Positions 1 through 12,476 of a stretch of DNA of 64,000 nucleotides are shown piece after piece. Source of the stretch: Adineta steineri (taxonomy: Eukaryota; Rotifera; Eurotatoria; Adinetida; Adinetidae); assembly GCA_905250115.1 (NCBI GenBank), contig CAJNOI010000028.1, positions 372,001 through 436,000 of the forward strand, read 5' to 3'. The first letter of the stretch is position 1. The number at the start of each line of letters is the position of its first letter. The notes below the pieces were generated by a model. The model was not told the DNA's origin, searched no databases, and was given only the letters and a program-made list of their open reading frames with translations. The position numbers and the translations under genes are program-made.

Positions 1-263
1 AAGATCGAATTATATGAAGAGAAAAGAATACAGTCGTCTTATGTTAATCGAAACAACGAATGTAAAGATCATCTATTCATTCATTTTCTTTTCTTTCTTA
101 CTATTATATACACGTCTATTAAATGACAATCTATAGTTTATATACATAAAAGAGAATATGAAAAACTTGACCATTATCAGACCCTTCTTCTCTTTTTTTT
201 TCTTTCATTTTTTTACTTCACTTTCACGCCTAATTGCTAAGGTAAATGATGAGTCCAATCTAT

Positions 264-297
<34 letters not shown>

Positions 298-1979
298 ATA
301 TGTATAGATGCGTATACGTATAAATGAGCTGGGCGGACAAGACATTGAGAGAGAGAGAGCGCGCGCGAGAAGAGAGGAACTTTGATCACTAACGAAATGA
401 ATATATGTGTATGATATACCCAGGTAGATTGATCGATATTGTAATGTGATGTTCAAGCGTATGTACCATACGTCGTTTACACGATCTTTTCATTCATTTT
501 GTTGAAATGAGTAAAATGTAACAGATTTCACAGCCTTTGACAAAAAAAAAATTTTTTTTTGATATATAAACGATCGAATATTACATCTAATCGAGTTTTT
601 TTTTCTGTGAATATGATACTCATTTATTTTCAAGGGACAAGGTTGACAATATATGTATATATATATATATTTTAAGTATATTTAATGTTTCATCTTATGA
701 CAACACGATCGAATATCATACATCAATAAAAAAAAAAAGATCTTCTAATCACATTTTTTTTTACTTTTATGATACAATTTTTAGAGACGAAAAATTAATT
801 TCTCTTTTTTGATTTTCTTTTTCTTTCGATAATTGTGTTTGTATTATATCGACTTCGCGCGTGTGTGAGCATTAGTGTTCATTTTCTCTTTTTTTTTTGT
901 TGCTTCTTTTTTTTTACGCGATCGCACGTCCTCTGACCGCCCCGTGATACATAAAATGTACGCGCACATCGTCATCACCCTTTCTCTCTTTATGATTACA
1001 TAACTTTGATCTTTCTTTCGCTGTCGGTTACTGCTGTTTTTAACAGATGAATAGCTAAATCGGACTGCTGGGTTGGAAGTCAGTCTTCTTTCTTTTTTTT
1101 TCTTTCTTTTTCTTTTTGTATTATTACGTGTTGAGCTTCTTTGTTTGCTTCAACATTTTGTGTAACAACGACTTGTCACACAAAACCAACCCAAGCACCT
1201 AATTAAGTTTGACACATTTCTCATAATAAAAACTAAATTGAATTACGTTTTTTTTCTTCTTTCTGATCGATATATAATAAAAAATAACTATATAATTTTA
1301 ATAATTCCAAAAGAAAAAGGATATCTATATGTTGTTGTTATTACTTATTAGTAGTTTGTACTTTTCCCTTTTTCTTTTCTTTTTTTCTTTCTCTATATCC
1401 ATGTCTCTCTCTCGTTCTGTTTTTCCTTTTCTTTGTCGTATATTTGCATGATGTTAACATAGCTTCCGATGCCATTTTAGTAGATGTATTCGCATGTATA
1501 GATCTAACTAACGTCGTCATTGATCTTAACACGATGAGATAGGGGGAAGATAATTATTCATATAGATAGAAGTAAACCAGACACTGATGAATTTGTTATC
1601 TATATTATTGTGATTCTCTTAGTAGCCATTAATGAAGTTTGTATACACATTAGACACGAACGATCTTTTGAGAAAAAGAAAAAAATTCCCATTTGTAGAA
1701 TTTTGTGATTACAGTAAATATAGTCTTTCTTTGTTCCTGCTGTCACTGACTATTCTTTATATTCAAATTGTCATCGTGATTTCCGTTCCCATGTTCATTT
1801 TTACGGTATACACACATGTCTGTTCATTTTCTTTTCCCGATGTGTCAAATTAGACACACACACACATATACATATACAACTGTCATAAGAAAGAATATTT
1901 CTTTTTTCTCTCTCTTTGATTTAGATTATTGTCTCGTATATAATCTTCGATCATATATAGAAAATAACAAGTAATTATT
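1..1979. other. Intergenic, low-complexity
   Basis: No gene could be supported here. The stretch holds a TA microsatellite near 262-301, a GA/GC run near 345-370, many T-rich and CT-rich tracts, and a CA run near 1855-1866. The few open frames are made of these simple repeats. It may contain the 5' flank of the Frizzled gene. Confidence 0.7.
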
Positions 1980-4368
1980 ATGTATCTATTCATTGAATTA
2001 TTTCTTCTATTATTAATAACAATTATATCAACAAAAAGTGAACAAAGACAATGTCAACCTATCACTTATTATGAATGTAAAAATATTGGATATAATCAAA
2101 CTTATCTACCGAATAAATTTAATCATCAAGATCAGAAAGATGTTGCACTTGTGGTGAGTAGAATACAAAAAAGAAAGCAACAGATGCAGTTTTTTTTTGT
2201 TAAAAGCTTGATAAAATACCATCTATCTTTCATTGTATAATTTATATTCATTAACCAAGGTTAAAATTAAGTATTTTTAAATCGATAATTATTTATGTCA
2301 TCTAGCTCATGATAAACAAATGGTTTTTATATATCTATCTGCTAATCGATTTTAATCGACAGGTGTAGAATGACGAGCAGTTAGAGGCTAAAAAGAAACT
2401 ATTTTCTTGTCTATCTCATTCTGACATTTAGTTAACCTTATGACTGATTTTACAGATAAACAATCTCTATTATGATATCATTAGAACTATGTCAATAAAA
2501 CTTTCGATCGTTTGTTATTATAAATATTGTTTATTGAAAGGTTTCATACATTTCTTTTTTGTTATAATTACAATTAAAATTCTAATAGTGAACTTTTATA
2601 AAATAATTATTTAGATTAATCAATTTACTGCATTAATTGCTGTTGGTTGTTCATCTGAACTTCGTTTTCTTCTTTGTTCAATTTATATGCCATTATGTTT
2701 AGCAAATTATTCGGATTCAATTCCACCTTGTCGAGAAGTGAATATTTAATTTTGTTTTATTTTTCAAATTTCAAAAATTTATTTTATCCATTAGGTTTGT
2801 GAACGTGTTCGTCGACCATGTGAATCATTTTATACAAGATATGGTTTTATATGGCCTGATGCTTTAAAATGTGAACAATATCCGTCAAGTAAAGAAAATG
2901 CTATTTGTATGGATCCAAGAAAAGATGAAGCTGCTAAATCATCAGTACGATTACCATCTCGTTCATCAAAATCATGTTGTCAATGTAATACATCAGTTGG
3001 TTATCAACTTATTGATGAAGATGATTATTCAACAATAAAAAAATGTTTACCACCATGTCGTTCAGCTTATTTTTCTGATGAACAATCGATATCAATGATA
3101 AATATATGGTTAACTATTCTTAGTATATTATGTGCTTTATCATGTACATTTGTTTTATTAACATTTTTTCTTGATATGACAAGATTTAAATATCCACAAC
3201 GACCAATTATATTTTTATCATTATGTTATTTTTTTGTTTCATGTGGATATTTAATACGTTTGATGCTTGGACATGAAAATGTGGCATGTAAATTCAATAA
3301 TAAAGTAAGAAGAATTTCTTTTTTTTTCTATAAAATAAGTTTTGTTTTGATAGATTGATTCATTATCACCATATACTCAACTTGTTCGTGTATCTGGTCC
3401 ATCAAGTTGTGCATTTGTATTTGTGCTAACTTATTTTTTTGGTATGGCATCATCGATTTGGTGGGTTATATTAACTTTAACATGGTTTCTTGCTGCTGGA
3501 TTTAAATGGTCATCAGAAGCAATAGCACATTATTCACTTTCCTATCATCTTATTGCTTGGTTATTACCTTGTTTACAAACAGTTGCTATATTAATATTAA
3601 AAGGTATTGATGGTGATCCTATTAGTGGTATATGTTATGTTGGACATACAGATTCATCGATGTTACGTGGATTTGTTTTATTACCATTGATATCATTTTT
3701 AACTATTGGTACAATATTTTTATTAGCTGGTTTAATAAGTTTAATGCGTATACGAAATGTTATAAAAATTCAAGATCGTAATAAAACAAGTAAATTAGAA
3801 AAATTAATGGTTAGAATTGGACTTTTTTCAATTCTATATACAGTTCCAGCAACATTTGTAAGTTTATAAAGATTAGAATGTTTTTTTTTTCATATAATAT
3901 TTTGTTTTGTTTTTTTTGAAGGTTATTGGAATTTATTTTTATGAATTACGCTATCGTTCAATGTGGGAAGATAATCTTCATTGTAATAAATGTCCTCATT
4001 TATCAACAAAATCTTATTCAACTTGGTTTATTCAACCAAGTTTTACAATTTATATGTTAAAATATTTTTTCTTATTAATTGTTGGTATTATTACTGGTTT
4101 ATGGATTAATTTCAATAGTAAAACATTTTTAACATGGAAAAGATTTTTTTGTTGTCAGAATAATCCAAATAATAATAATAATTCAAATAATAACAATAAT
4201 AATTCTGATCATCTTCATCATCATCATCCATATAAACAACATCCACGTTATGGTAATCAACGCGGACGTGATGATTTTGGAATAAACTATTCTTATAAAC
4301 ATACAAAAATTAATGGAAGTAAATATTCTCTTCCATCAACAAAACAAGTGCCTTTAGCCCATGTATAA
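1980..4368 (+). CDS. Frizzled-family Wnt receptor
   Basis: Class F seven-pass receptor for Wnt at the plasma membrane. Five exons are visible: 1980-2153, 2615-2737, 2795-3304, 3354-3857 and 3922-4368, all with GT-AG introns in phase 0, giving 585 residues. A signal peptide (residues 1-20) is followed by a cysteine-rich Wnt-binding domain of about 120 residues with the expected ten cysteines. Seven membrane segments then span about residues 185-500. The cytoplasmic KTxxxW motif that recruits Dishevelled is present as KTFLTW near residue 504. The tail is rich in Asn and His and ends in LAHV, a plausible PDZ ligand like that of FZD5/8 proteins. Assignment to the FZD5/8 subgroup is inference from the tail and the WEDNL region; membership of Frizzled itself is firm. 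Confidence 0.93.
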
Positions 4369-5667
4369 ATTCATGCTATACGTATATATATATATATATA
4401 TTCATTCCAAATTGTATAAGAAGCGTATGAAGGTGATGTTGATTTTGTTTTATTTGTGGAATTTTTTTTCTCTTCTTTTGTTTATTGACAATATAGCTAG
4501 ATATGTGTATGTGTTCTTTTTATATTTTTATAATAAAACGATAATTATTGAAAATATGAGGAGAAATTCTATTTTTTTGTTGTTGTTGTTGTTGTTGTTG
4601 TTATTACTGTTGAAAAAAAACATATATTCTAGAATGTTTTAGGTTGATATTAGTTGTTGATTGATGACAGGAAAAGAATTGGACTGTACGATAGTATCGT
4701 GATGATACATCAGACATTGTATATGTTTCAAATGGATATCTATTTAATGGAAAAGACGTGTGTTTATGTTAAAACAATATGGTTGATAGCGTACATGACA
4801 ATGTCATGAATGGCAATGAATCTGATGGATTTATATGTTTGCTGTTTTTCTTTCGTTTGATAATTTGACAATATAACATGTTTAACATGATTGAAATACA
4901 AACAATTAGCTTTATATTTCGAAGTTAAATAACAAACCTTGATAGTAATTACTACTAGAAATAGATTCTATTGAGAATAGTATCAACAGGGATTTTTTCT
5001 ATTGAAGAATGTAAAAACAAAATTGATTGTTAATACTCTTTGTTCTAAGTGATTATCATTAGTATTCATAGTTTAGTCTATGAACATCGTTAATGAACAC
5101 AAATATGTGTAAATTATATCTTGACTGTAAACAATTCTATCTACTAAATCGGGTATCAATATCTTTCAATAATTGTTTCATATAAAAATCAACCATTTTT
5201 TTATTAGAACAAGAAGCATTCAGTAGTAAGTCTTTCTTAATGCTTCAATTTCGGCCTATTTTTTTGGAATGTTTAGATCGACAAGATCTTGTGCTTTTGT
5301 TTCCACACAATCCCTGGTGAACTGAATCGATCGTATGAACTCTTGAATTGACACCAATAGGCTTCTTTCTCTAATGATATATATGCTTAAATAAATGCAC
5401 GGAACGATAGCGCAAGATCTTATCGATCTAAACACTTCTATTTATAAGAATTATGTAAATATTTCTTTATTAATCAAGATATTTTTCAATCATAATTGGA
5501 TTTTATTTTTATGAGTGATTTATAAATATTCTCATATAATTTTTCAAAAATATACACACGATAAGCAAATGAATTTTTAGTATTCTTTCATTTTAATTTA
5601 TCGTTGTTGAATATAATCAGTTGACTAAAAAGAAAATATATCTAAAGAATAATATTTACTCAAATAT
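4369..5667. other. Intergenic, no gene seen
   Basis: AT-rich spacer after the Frizzled gene. It contains a TA run near 4383-4400 and a GTT-type triplet repeat near 4575-4600. No coding signal with splice structure or recognisable family was found. Confidence 0.6.
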
Positions 5668-6031
5668 TTAACTTACAGTATAACGCTTTTGAAGTTTTCC
5701 ATAATGAACATATCGTTCTTTTTCTGGTACTGGTGGTGGTCTATTTCGAAATAATTTATATAATAAATTCTTATTTTTTTCTTCTAATAACTTACGGACG
5801 AGGATCTTGTTCTTTTTGAGACCAAGTTTGTGCATTTGCAGATGATTGTGTACGACGTAAAGGATTATATGTCCATGGTACAAACATATCATCTTCACGA
5901 AGTACACCTACAGGAATATAACGAGATTGATATTTTGATTGTTGAACTTGTCGAGCAACTCCAAGTGATTGACGATGATCAACAAAATGTTGACGACGTT
6001 GTGCTTCATAGAACTGTGCTTGTAAACTCAT
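5668..6031 (-). CDS. Small unknown protein, two exons
   Basis: Not recognised. Exon 1 (5796-6031) starts MSLQAQFYEAQRRQHFVDHR and is rich in Gln, Arg and Tyr. A 55-bp GT-AG intron (5741-5795) joins it in frame to exon 2 (5668-5740), which encodes a short proline run, then PVPEKERYVHYGKLQKRYT and a stop two codons later. The predicted product is about 102 residues, basic, without signal peptide or membrane segment. The last codons overlap a possible GTAAGT donor, so another 3' exon is possible but none was identified. The joined frame, the compact intron and the aromatic/basic composition support a real gene. The composition resembles small microtubule-associated ciliary proteins, but this is only an impression. 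Confidence 0.5.
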
Positions 6032-7622
6032 GATAATTATTTATTATTGACTGTGTTCAAACAACTTCTAACTATAAATAAAAACGAACGACAACAACAA
6101 GTAAAAAATCTTTTTTTCTTTTATTCTCTCAATGCTTTTTTACTTGCTAATGTTATTAGATGTTGCTTGAGAAACGAAGTGTATAGTTTAAAAAAAAAGA
6201 AGAAAAAAAAAAGAAATCAAACGACAACTATAAAGCAGATGCTTGCTTTCTATTTTTAGTTAAATTTTCTCTTTCTTTTTTCTTTTGCTTTTATGAAATA
6301 TGTCAGTAAGGAAAAAAAAACAAATTCTATACAAAACAAAGAAATATATCTGAGATCATTCTAAATTGTCTCAAATTTATAAAAAATATTTAATTAAGAA
6401 AGAAATAGTTCAAGAGATTATTTTAAATAAAACTATTTCAGTTTTTTCTATAAAATAAAAAAAAATATTAATGAATAGGCGTATCTGTATAATATTCATT
6501 TAATTTACAATCAATTAAATTTTCAAGGATAACCTTGATCAAATGAAACACGTACTTGGCTTCTCAATTTAATAGAATTAATCGAATCGTTTATATTGAA
6601 ATATATTTAAAAGTTTCAACCTTGTAGCTTTAAAATAAAATTTTAACATGAAAGTATATTTGTTTTTAACCCTTCCTATCCGAATATTGCTAAATGACGA
6701 CATTTTTCAATCTATTGAAGAAGTAGTCGTTCAATAGTTTTTAAACTATTTCTTTGATAAACTAAGTACATCTCATACTTAGAATTTTTGAGAAAGAAAT
6801 TAATTATGTCAATCGAAAGTAGGTAGATTTATTTGATAAAGGAAGAATAAAAACAATCGGGTACTCTGGAAAAAAAATAAGAAAACCTACAGAACGTTTT
6901 TATGGTTTCCTATTTTACTCAGAGTTAGAACTTCAAAAACAACGGCTCGGAACAAGAAAAAGAGATCTATAACTATAATCTGCTTGTACAAAACCATTTA
7001 TCAAGATTCGGACTCTGCATAAAATTATACGTTTAAAATTTGAACACTTCAATCTTTAATTATGCAATGCTCATAAAGGTTGATAGCAATGCGCGAGGAT
7101 AAGTTAAGCAATTGAATATTCAAATTAATAATTTTTATACTTCTGATTCATTGTACATAACTATTTCAGAAAGTGTTTTCAATGTAATTACTTTTCTTAG
7201 TTTGAAGTCATTTCATTTCCATTATAGCACAATCTTGATAAGTGTCAACAATTTAAAATAAATAGCCTAGAACGTGTCGGCGACGTCAATTTTTTTTCTT
7301 CAAGTAATAGATCATTGAATTTAAACATCATTAGTTCGTCACCTACATAAGTGACTTATATTTCAAACTTTTTGTCAAAATGAACATTTCTAAAGCTTTG
7401 TTTTTTTTTTACAATAACCAAAAATAGAACTCCACATAGTTAAACAAAAATACATCTGATCAATTAAACCTACAAATTGTGTATGTATGATGAAGTAATC
7501 AAAAAACGAAACGAAAGAAAAGCTGTCATTTATACAGCTAGAAATTGTGTGTAATGTACACATATATATAGCACCAGTTTCAAAATACAAAAAAAAAAGG
7601 AAAAGAAACAAAAATAGATATT
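6032..7622. other. Intergenic, no gene seen
   Basis: AT-rich spacer between the small unknown gene and the 3' end of the glutamate receptor gene. Only homopolymer-driven open frames are present. Confidence 0.6.
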
Positions 7623-10600
7623 TTAATCATTATCTAATTTAAATAATTGTAATCTTAATTGATTCAATTCTTGTTCAAGTTCATCAATACGAGTTCGAAT
7701 TGATTGTTGTTGGTCATTAGACTCACTATCTTTTGATAAACTACATATATCACCATTTTGTGGTAATATTGTTATATGTTGTTGTTTATTTAATATATCC
7801 ATTTGTTCTTTAAGTTGATATGTGGTACATAATAATTTTGGAACATCAATAACACGTAAATCAAGACTATCACTTCGAGTTGAATAATTATGAAGACTAA
7901 AATAACAAGAAATCATATTTTAATTAAAAAAACAAAAATGAAAACTAACCGTTCTCCAACATTTCGGAATGAATGGGTATTTGATGTACGATAAGCTTTA
8001 TCAAATACCTCGTCCGGCGCATTGATTGTAGCATATAAACGCTAAAGAAGTAAGAATATTTTTTATTTTATGTTAATAGTCTATGTTTACTTGAGAAAAA
8101 AACATCCAACCAGAAGACTGTCGTTTTCGCCAATATGTAACACCATATTTAAATGTTAACCATTCTAATATTAGGATTAATAAACCAACTATCATACCTG
8201 CAGCTAATAATATAAATACACCTAAGAATCGTTCAACAGATAACATTCGATCCTAATAAGAGAGAGAGAAAAAAGAACAGAATAAATAAATCTCATTATA
8301 TTATGAATTTTAAATATACTTTATCCATTCGTTTTCGTTCACAGTTTTCATACACATACCAATCATCATGAAGACGTTGAATAATACCTATTTAACAGAT
8401 TTTTATATAAAATTTAATAAAGATTTTTTTTCCTTTCTTCTAACCTTTGTCAACATAAGATAATAAAACATTTGTTATATTATTTTTTAAATCTGTATCA
8501 AATTTTGAAAAACCCAAGGATAAACCGAATGTTCCAAAATTATCGCTACTTATACGAATTGATTTATAGACTTCACGAGTTAAATAATATCGTGCCATTG
8601 AATGATCCATAAATAAATGTGTTATGGAATTATTACGAAGTGATTCAATACCTTGCGCATATGATGAAACGTAATGTATATAAGTATAAAGTGTATTTGG
8701 AAAAAATTTTTTCATGTATTCTTCATCACTTGTATTTGCAATAACACCAATACTACATTTAGGCATTTGACTACATATTTCCTGAAATAAAATAATATTG
8801 AATAGAACGATAATGAAATGTCCATAAAGTATTTCAAAACCACTGAAAATCTTCAGATAAATAATGATAAGAAGTCTTAAACTACATCTATTCATATATT
8901 ATCACTTTGTTACGTAATCTCTGACGACTCTATTATGACTTGTAGAATTAATATAGAATAAATGTATGTCTTAGAAATAGGTTTAACGATGCATAGTATA
9001 CAATTATGTGACCTTTAAGATGCGTATCATTAACAAAGCAAAATCCTATGTTAAACAACGAAATACAACATTCTTTACAGTTAGTCTGAATTTTTACGAT
9101 GCCATCTTATTTTAATAGATTCATTTATTTAACCTATAAATTTCCTCAAAGTTCATTCAACTCCATCCTGAGGACTATTTTAACATCAGTTTTCTATATT
9201 ATTTACTAAAAATAAAATATTTAATTTTATACTTACAACAACACCAAGAACATTAGTAGCTGCATGTGTTTCATCAATTTCAACCATAAAAGCAGCTAAT
9301 TTAGCTGTATAAATAGCAATAAAAACAATACAAAATCCACCCCATACCTATACATACATCGATATATATTTATAAATCCTTTAAACAGATCTTTACATTT
9401 GAAAACATACATTGCCTAAAAATCGATTTGACCAACATTTTGGTGATTTTGTTTTGAATGTATGTGAAAATATAATTGACCAACTCAATGTTAATGCTGA
9501 TGCTAAACTAAAAACTCTTTGTCGTCGACGTCCTTTAGGTGTTAAACTACAATAGAATAAATTATTTATTTCGATAATATAATTTAATCTTACCCGTATG
9601 GACTATGCCATTCAAAATATGTTTCAAATAAAGCTGTTGCATTGAGTGCAATAAAAATCATACACCATGCTGACCATGAAAATGGTTGTAGAAAAGCACC
9701 TAATGATGGTGGTTTTGGTGTTGGTGCAATTAATACAACATATGATGAATGATAAAAAGGTGGACTTAAATCAATTGAACGTGCTAAAAATGATTCATAT
9801 GGAATAGTTGATATAGATAAATGTGCTCGACGATTTTTTAATGTTTGATGTAATGCTAACCATTTATTTGGTTTATCAGAAAACACAAATAATTTTGTTA
9901 CTTTTAATGCTGAAATTAAATTTGAATCTTCCATACGTAATAAAAGATTAATTGATATTCCATAACAACAATGTGGTGGTGAATGAATATTTGAATGAAA
10001 AAAAAGTGCATCAATTGATGCATTTGTTAATGGCGGATCAATTTGATAACATGCTATACCATAATTACAATGAAATTCTGATGATATTTGAGCATCAGAT
10101 ACAAATATATAGGGTGGTTCAACCACACCAATAACAATTGGTATTTGTAGTAATTTCTGCATATATACAAAACGACATTCTGTTGATATATCATTCCATA
10201 ATCTACCATATAATGGATGATAATTTTTTATATCAACTAATGCATTTGGAGATGATGATAAACGTAAAGAAGAATTATCTTGTAAAGATGATGATGTTGA
10301 TGAACTTTTACGAGATGAATAAGTCGTTCGAAGACATGAACGAAAGAAATGATCAGCATTATTATTTCCTGTATAGAATGTACGCGTTAGCATACCCTGA
10401 CATAAATGTTCAGTATGTGCCTGTAATATGAAAATAAATTTAACTCTAAAAATAATAAACAAAAAAAAGAAATTAATACCATAAATATTGTTGGAACACG
10501 CCAAGCAAGAGTTTTAGCTTCGAATAACAATGGATCAACACCAGAACCAAAGCGAACATCACAACTCCATTCAGTATGATTAGTAAATAATCTTTTAAAT

Positions 10601-12476
10601 AAAAATAATAAATTTTATGTATTTGAATTTATAATAAACTCAAGACGTATTCATATATAAAAATGTCAAGTTAGTAGACGACAGAAATTAATAATGACAG
10701 ATGCTGTCGTTGTTCGTTTCTAGAACTTAACCTTTTCCTTATAAATCAGAACTCTAAATTGAAAATTAATCGAATATAAAATATTCTTTCTTAATTGCTT
10801 GTTTTCTTGATATATATATATATTAGCTGACATTTAACTAATTATTGATGAAGGATTTATCTAAATATAGTTTATCATGCAATAATATCGATATTCAATA
10901 CTCTATCTTTCAGTGTATTATGAATGCCAAATCTAGTCGATTATAATAATGTCAATGAATATTATTATCGTCTCTATTTCTATTAATAAATACATCTAAT
11001 TCATTATTTATAATGATGCTACATCATAGTTTGAAACTAGATATTTCTACTCTCTATTTCCAATTATTATTAACCTCAAATCATTTTCTATATAATCCAC
11101 GTAAATGAGTACATACTTAATAAACGCATGGGTCTTTCTTAATTGATATTCATTCAATTGAATATTACAACTAGATGGACCAATATATAATGATGATAGT
11201 GTTGTTATATTTGATACACGAATGTACGTTTTTACTATTGCATTTAATAATATTTTCAGGCCAGTACTTGGAAAATGAGCTAATGTTCGTGAACGATCAG
11301 CACTAGCAGTATAAATTTTTGGAAAATAATTAAAACCATCCCTTTCACCAAGACGAGAAGCAAACCACCAACTTGTTCGATTTAATAATAGCTGCATCGC
11401 TGATAATGAACCATATTCTTTTATTAAACGAACAAATTGTAATTGACGTTCTGTTGACATAATGCATAAAATTAAATCAGTATCAATTTGTGTCAAATCA
11501 TAGATAATAATACGTGCTTTATAATGAAGTTCATGGGATAATGATATACGTGGTAATTGTGCTTGATAAATAATATAATGTTTAGCAAGTCGAAGATATG
11601 ATAAACGATATTCAACCATATCAGGTGACATATCATGAATTATAGCTAAGAAATAAATTTTCAAAAAAGACTAGTATAAAAAGAAAAAAAGAATCCCTAC
11701 CAATACGAGTATAGACAGCACGAGTATCCATTGCAAATACTGCTGTTTTTGCTTCTTCTACTGCATCCGGCATTAATTTAAATAGATAAGGATTATGCTA
11801 AAGAATAGAAATCAATTTTGTGTAGAAAAAAATATATATTAAATAATCTTACTAATTTTCCTTGTACAATTTGATAACGATTAATAAGTGCTATTGTTGG
11901 TATTTTGAGTGAACGAGAAATTAAATCAATTTCTTTTGTATATAAATCTGCAATTAATATTGTATCACGTTGTTCTTGTGATATTAATGAACAAAAATTT
12001 GGTATTGGAAATATTTTTGATTTATTAATAATATTTATTTTTATATCAATACCAAATAATTCTGTTAAATTTTGTACATCAAATTTTAAACTATTTTCAT
12101 TTAAAGTCATATCCAATTCACGAAAATAAATAATACGAAGTAATTTTCTATGTTGTTGATTTATTAATTGTGTATTTCGTAATTGAAATATAGTTTGTAA
12201 AGATGGTTTATTAATTGATTCTGTATGAATGCCATGTAGGCACAATGAAAATAAATTGAAAAACATAAAAGATTTAGTTATTAAATGAATGAATTGAAAT
12301 GGAAATGAAATTGTCGGCGATGGCCGTTGACGAACATAATCGAACATAATCGTCGTCGAATAGTCGATGAAGAAATTATTGGATAAAGCAGAGACGGCGG
12401 CATCGGGACAATGACAACGGTGGTTTGTGGTGTCGGAAACCAAAGGCAGCAATAGCGTTTGCGACAATGGCAACAA
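7623..12476 (-). CDS. Ionotropic glutamate receptor, GluN3-like NMDA type
   Basis: Ligand-gated cation channel subunit with 12 exons: 11853-12476, 11701-11797, 11117-11645, 10480-10591, 9594-10420, 9411-9546, 9237-9347, 8445-8781, 8320-8387, 8091-8252, 7950-8041, 7623-7896. Phases agree and give 1122 residues, the size of GluN3A. Order: amino-terminal periplasmic-binding-like domain (to about 450), ligand-binding lobe S1 with EPPYIFV and a paired cysteine (CCYG), M1 near 700, pore loop and M2 (SLASALTLSWSIIFSH), M3 (AIYTAKLAAFMV), lobe S2 with the conserved Asp of LFMDHS, M4 near 955-977, and a C-terminal coiled coil (IDELEQELNQLRLQLFKL) as in GluN3. The phrase TKSPKCWSNRFL also matches GluN3. 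Odd points: the binding Arg is out of register and the M3 Asn is Lys. The start is uncertain; internal Met codons near 12265-12346 could precede the signal sequence. Confidence 0.85.

Noticed and set aside
205..456. Open frame of 83 codons on the minus strand
   Set aside because: Largely encoded by TA and GA/GC microsatellites; no family resemblance.
1341..1532. Basic open frame on the minus strand
   Set aside because: The second half comes from a purine-rich run; no splice partner or recognised family, so not called.
4112..4306. Minus-strand frame under the Frizzled tail
   Set aside because: Shadow of the Asn/His-rich coding repeat on the other strand.
9952..10431. Plus-strand frames opposite the glutamate receptor
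   Set aside because: Antisense shadows of its large fifth exon.
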